A stretch of DNA of 8,709 nucleotides from DASUSF01 sp036375275. Its GTDB lineage: Bacteria > Pseudomonadota > Alphaproteobacteria > Geminicoccales > Geminicoccaceae. This document shows, piece by piece, positions 5,839-8,709 of this stretch. The stretch is taken from assembly GCA_036375275.1 (NCBI GenBank), contig DASUSF010000319.1, positions 1-8,709 of the forward strand, written 5' to 3'. The translations under genes and the position numbers were made by a program. The notes under the pieces are model-generated. The model was not told where the DNA came from and searched no databases. It saw only the letters and a list, made by a program, of their open reading frames with translations. Position 1 is the first letter of the stretch, and every line of letters begins with the position of its first letter.

Positions 5839-6585
5839 ATGTCGGCGGTGAGCCGTTCGATGGTGCTGGCGGGCCTGATCATCGGCCTGCTCGGTGGCGC
5901 TCCCGGCCGGGCCGCCGAGCCGGACGAAGTGGCGCGGCGCGAGATGGTCCGGCTGGTCGAGCTCGAGGTGCGCTCGCTCGCCCGGATGACCGGGATCGAG
6001 ACCATCGACCCGGCGATCCTCGCGCGGATGCGCGAGGTGCCGCGCCATCGCTTCGTCCCCGCTCCGCTCCAGCCCTACGCCTATCGCAGCCATCCGCTGC
6101 CGGTGGGGCACGACCAGAACATCGCGGCGCCGCTGCTGGTCGCCCTGATGACCCAGCTGGTCGAGCCGGCGCCGGACGACGTGGTGTTCGAGACCGGGAC
6201 CGGCGCCGGCTACCACGCCGCGGTCCTCGCCGGCCTGGTCAAGCGGGTGTACAGCGTCGAGGTGGCGGAGGAGCTGACGCGTCGGGCCGCCCAGACCCTC
6301 AGCGACCTCGGCTACACCAACGTCGTGCTCCGGACCGGGGACGGCTACTACGGCTGGCGCGAGCACGGTCCGTACGACGCGATGGTGATTAAGGAATCCC
6401 TCGACCACGTGCCGAGCCCGCTGCTCGCCCAGCTCAAGCGCGGCGGCCGGATGGTGATCCCGCTCGGCCCGGCCGGGGGTCCGCAGTTCCTGACCCTGAT
6501 CCGGCGCGACGCCGACGGCAAGGTGAGCGAGGAGCGGATCATGCCGGTCCGCTTCTCGCCGCTCCAGGGCGGCGAGCGGCTCTGA
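5839..6585 (+). CDS. Exported protein-L-isoaspartate O-methyltransferase-like protein
   Basis: A 248-residue SAM-dependent methyltransferase related to Pcm, which methylates isoaspartyl residues in damaged proteins. The family frame is clear: DPAILARMREVPRHRFVP (58-74), PLPVGHDQNIAAP (86-98), SAM-binding motif I FETGTGAGYHAAVL (117-130), the acidic end of the next strand SVEVAEEL (139-146), GDGYYGW (167-173), PYDAMVIK (178-185) and GGRMVIPLG (202-210). Two points are unusual. The N-terminus (one Arg, then hydrophobic residues 8-21 and a G-R-A/A site near 23-26) looks like a signal peptide, so the protein is probably periplasmic. The usual QTIS of the substrate site reads QNIA (93-96), losing the conserved Ser, and the usual VTAAA after motif II reads VIKES. 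The ATG at 5839 has a strong GGAGG (5829-5833) 5 bases upstream. It lies 125 bases after argB and may have its own promoter. Superfamily membership is sure; isoaspartate repair activity is not. Confidence 0.85.
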   Translation: MSAVSRSMVLAGLIIGLLGGAPGRAAEPDEVARREMVRLVELEVRSLARMTGIETIDPAILARMREVPRHRFVPAPLQPYAYRSHPLPVGHDQNIAAPLLVALMTQLVEPAPDDVVFETGTGAGYHAAVLAGLVKRVYSVEVAEELTRRAAQTLSDLGYTNVVLRTGDGYYGWREHGPYDAMVIKESLDHVPSPLLAQLKRGGRMVIPLGPAGGPQFLTLIRRDADGKVSEERIMPVRFSPLQGGERL

Positions 6586-6627
6586 CGCGCGGCGTGACCG
6601 GCACCGTCCACCCCTCCGTGACGGGCC

Positions 6628-8586
6628 TCAGCGCTCGGTGAGCTTGATCTCGATCCGGCGGTTGCGGCGGTACGCGATCTCGTCCCGGCGATCGTCGAGC
6701 GGCTGGTAGTGGGCGAAGCCGGCGACCGAGATGCGCTCCGGCGGGATGCCCTGGTCGACCAGGAACCGCGCGACGCTGATCGCGCGCGCCGCGCTGAGCT
6801 CCCAGTTGGACGGGAACTCCGGGGTGTTGATCGGCCGCCGGTCGGTGTGGCCGGTCACCTGGAGGACCCAGGGCAGGTCGCTCGGGATCTCGTCCATGAT
6901 CTGCTTGAGGGAGTCGGCGAGCTTGTTGAGCTCGTCCCGGCCGCCGGTCTCGATCTCGGCCGCGGCGGACGGGAACAGCACCTCGGACTGGAACACGAAG
7001 CGGTCGCCGACGATCCGCACGTCCGGGCGGTCGCCGAGCACCTCGCGCAGCCGGCCGAAGAACTCCGAGCGGAAGCGGGACAGCTCCTCCACCTTCGAGG
7101 CGAGCGCGAGGTTCAGCTTGCTGCCGAGATCCGCGATCGTGATCTGCTGCTCCTCGACCTTCTCGCGCTCGACGTCCAGGGCCTGCTCGAGGGCGGCGAG
7201 CTGGATGCGGAGCGCGTTCACCTGCCGGTTCAGGATCTCGACCTGGGTCAGGGCCTCGTCGGAGAGCGCCTGCTCGGTCGCGAGCGCCTCCTCGGTCCGC
7301 CCGGCGCTGCGCAGGAGCTCGGCGATCCGCACGTCCCGCTCCTCGAGCTCCTCCTGGGCGAGCATCGTCTTCTCGCTCGCGTCCGCGAGCCGCGCCTCGA
7401 GCCCGGCGGCGCGGTCCCGTTCCTGGCCGAGCTCGGCGAGCAGGCGCTCGCGCGCCGCCTCGAGCTCCTGGAGCTCGACCTCGGCGGCCTCGCTGCCGGC
7501 GCGCGACCGCTCGAGCATGGCCGCGAGCTCGCCCACCCGGCGCTCGCGCTCGGCGCTCTCGTCCCGCGCCTGATCGAGCTGCTCGCTCAGCGCGGCGACC
7601 CGCTCCTCCCGCACCTGGTTCTCGTCCTGGGCGGCGAGCAGGAGCTCGGCGAGCCGGCTGACCTCGGCTTCGAGGTCCCGGCGCTCGCTCTGCAGGGTCT
7701 GCACCTCGCTCGACAGCCGGTCCGCCTGCTCCAGGGTCGCCGCCTGCTCCTCGCGCGCCTCCGCGAGCAGCGCGGTCAGGCGGTTCAGCTCCTCTTCGAG
7801 GGTACCGGTCTCGGCTTCGGACGCCGCGACCCGCTCGGAGAGGGTGCCGACCTCGCCCTCGAGCTCGGCGGTCCGCGCCTGCGCCGCCTCGAGCGCGGCG
7901 GAGAGCTTCGCGATCTGCTCGGCGGACTGCTCCTTCACCACCTCGGCCGCCCTGAGCAGCGCGGTCATCTCGGCGACGTCGGCCTCGAGGTCGCCCCGGA
8001 CGCTCTCCAGCGCCTCGATGTCGCGGCGGAGCTGGACCAGCTGCGCGAGCTGCAGCTCGATCGTCTCCTTGTCCGCCTCGACCGTCGCCCGCGCCTGGGC
8101 GAGCTCCTGGTTGAGCCGCTGGCGGAGGTCCACGCTCCGCTGCAGCTCCTGGCGGAGGTCCTGGGCCTCGGCCGCCTCGAGGCGCATCTCCTCGAGGGTG
8201 CGCGTCAGCAGGGCCTGCTCGTCCTCGAGCAGCAGCAGGCGCTCGCGGATGTCGTCGCGCTCGCCCTCGACGTCGGCGAGCTGGGCGAACGCGTCCTCGC
8301 GGTCGGCGGTCGCCGCCTGCAGGTCGGAGGTCAGGCGGGAGACGGTGAGCCGCAGCTCCGAGGCCGCGGTCTGCTCGAGATCGAGCTGGTCGGTCAGCTG
8401 CGCGATGGTCGCTTCCAGGCTGGCGAGCCGGGTGTCCTTGCCCTCGAGCAGCTGGTTGAGGAAGAACTGGCCGAGCACGAACACGACCAGGACGAAGATC
8501 AGGACCAGGAGCAGGGTCGAGAGCGCGTCGACGAAGCCCGGCCAGATGTCGGGCTGCGCGCGGATCTCACGGCGCGAGCGCGGCAT
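6628..8586 (-). CDS. MotB/OmpA-family peptidoglycan-binding stator-like protein with a long coiled coil
   Basis: A 652-residue protein in three parts. Residues 1-45 hold a basic cytoplasmic start and one membrane helix (WPGFVDALSTLLLVLIFVLV), with D20 at its beginning, where MotB, TolR and ExbD carry their proton-binding Asp. Residues about 50-495 are an almost unbroken Leu/Glu/Ala/Arg heptad coiled coil. Residues about 500-652 are an OmpA-C/MotB domain: FVFQSEVLF (530-538), TGHTD with D582, then NWELSAARA with N594 and R601, the residues that hold diaminopimelate in peptidoglycan. The protein thus probably spans from the inner membrane to the cell wall and works with the MotA/TolQ-like protein encoded 9 bases upstream. 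The ATG at 8584-8586 (read on the - strand) places the basic stretch and helix normally, though no clear ribosome binding site is seen. Flagellar MotB is about 300 residues, so this is a separate type. Its cellular task is unknown to me. Confidence 0.88.
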   Translation of the reverse strand: MPRSRREIRAQPDIWPGFVDALSTLLLVLIFVLVVFVLGQFFLNQLLEGKDTRLASLEATIAQLTDQLDLEQTAASELRLTVSRLTSDLQAATADREDAFAQLADVEGERDDIRERLLLLEDEQALLTRTLEEMRLEAAEAQDLRQELQRSVDLRQRLNQELAQARATVEADKETIELQLAQLVQLRRDIEALESVRGDLEADVAEMTALLRAAEVVKEQSAEQIAKLSAALEAAQARTAELEGEVGTLSERVAASEAETGTLEEELNRLTALLAEAREEQAATLEQADRLSSEVQTLQSERRDLEAEVSRLAELLLAAQDENQVREERVAALSEQLDQARDESAERERRVGELAAMLERSRAGSEAAEVELQELEAARERLLAELGQERDRAAGLEARLADASEKTMLAQEELEERDVRIAELLRSAGRTEEALATEQALSDEALTQVEILNRQVNALRIQLAALEQALDVEREKVEEQQITIADLGSKLNLALASKVEELSRFRSEFFGRLREVLGDRPDVRIVGDRFVFQSEVLFPSAAAEIETGGRDELNKLADSLKQIMDEIPSDLPWVLQVTGHTDRRPINTPEFPSNWELSAARAISVARFLVDQGIPPERISVAGFAHYQPLDDRRDEIAYRRNRRIEIKLTER

Positions 8587-8595
8587 GGGTCGGCG

Positions 8596-8709
8596 TCAGC
8601 TCTGCAGCAGGCGCGGCTCCCCGGCGGCCGCGGCGATGGTCCGGGCGACCAGCTTGATCTCGCTCCGGAGCTCGTGGGTCATCTGGCTGCGTCCCTGGAC
8701 GGTCTCGTC
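8596..8709 (-). CDS. Probable MotA/TolQ/ExbB-family proton channel protein, C-terminal fragment
   Basis: Only the last 37 codons are present; the start lies beyond the right edge. The fragment reads DETVQGRSQMTHELRSEIKL and continues VARTIAAAAGEPRLLQS before TGA, a charged helix followed by a short Ala-rich tail. It shows no catalytic motif or membrane helix. The assignment rests mainly on context: it ends 9 bases before the MotB/OmpA-like gene on the same strand, where such proteins are normally preceded by their five-copy channel partner. The ELRSEIKLVARTI stretch also resembles C-terminal tails of alphaproteobacterial proteins annotated as MotA/TolQ/ExbB, as I recall them. An unrelated upstream gene cannot be excluded without the next few hundred bases. 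Confidence 0.55.
   Translation of the reverse strand, partial: DETVQGRSQMTHELRSEIKLVARTIAAAAGEPRLLQS

Noticed and set aside
6586..6627. Terminator between the convergent genes
   Set aside because: The 42-base gap has CGTGAC/GTGACG words but these are direct, not inverted; no stable hairpin with a T-run on either strand was found.
6731..7573. 280-codon Ser/Arg-rich frame on the + strand inside the stator-like gene
   Set aside because: It is produced by the repeated Glu/Leu/Ala/Arg codons of the coiled coil read in antisense; no domain is seen.
6628..8586. DNA repeats in the coiled-coil region (many gagctc/cgcctcgag-like words)
   Set aside because: These reflect heptad-rich coding for Glu-Leu and Leu-Glu with strongly biased codons; no exact tandem unit of constant length was found.
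6628..8709. Zorya-type anti-phage system
   Set aside because: The MotA/MotB-like pair raised the idea, but no ZorC, ZorD or ZorE gene is present; the window is housekeeping sequence, and the long tail is on the MotB-like partner, unlike ZorA. The right flank was not visible.

Overview
This is a very GC-rich bacterial chromosomal window. Two things point to an alphaproteobacterium, probably in or near the Rhodospirillales or Geminicoccales: the gene order rpmH-rnpA-yidD-yidC-engB-argB, and a YidC with lysine instead of arginine in its hydrophilic groove. This placement is inferred from gene order and protein style; no 16S rRNA or other decisive marker is present. No phage, insertion sequence, CRISPR array, tRNA or rRNA gene was seen. 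Nearly all the sequence is coding.

Layout on the + strand: (1) bases 1-1497 hold the C-terminal end of an MsbA-type ABC exporter, then a family M19 metallodipeptidase starting 7 bases later. (2) Bases 1498-1608 hold a perfect 20-base palindrome and a near-consensus sigma-70-type promoter. (3) Bases 1609-5713 form a compact housekeeping operon: ribosomal protein L34 (rpmH), the RNase P protein (rnpA), YidD, YidC, the GTPase EngB and acetylglutamate kinase (argB). rnpA and yidD overlap by 118 bases, and yidC/engB and engB/argB each join through a 4-base ATGA overlap. (4) Bases 5839-6585 encode a secreted, divergent protein-L-isoaspartate O-methyltransferase-like protein with its own strong ribosome binding site.

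On the - strand, convergent with the rest, lie a 652-residue MotB/OmpA-like protein (6628-8586) and, just upstream of it in the same operon, the last 37 residues of what is probably its MotA/TolQ/ExbB-like partner (8596-8709, cut by the window edge). Together they look like a proton-driven envelope stator pair with an unusually long periplasmic coiled coil.

The operon joins ribosome and tRNA maturation (L34, RNase P), membrane protein insertion (YidD, YidC) and ribosome assembly (EngB), with arginine biosynthesis attached through argB. The two least ordinary items are the coiled-coil stator pair and the exported methyltransferase, which lacks the usual serine of its substrate-site motif. Neither can be called a new system from this window alone.
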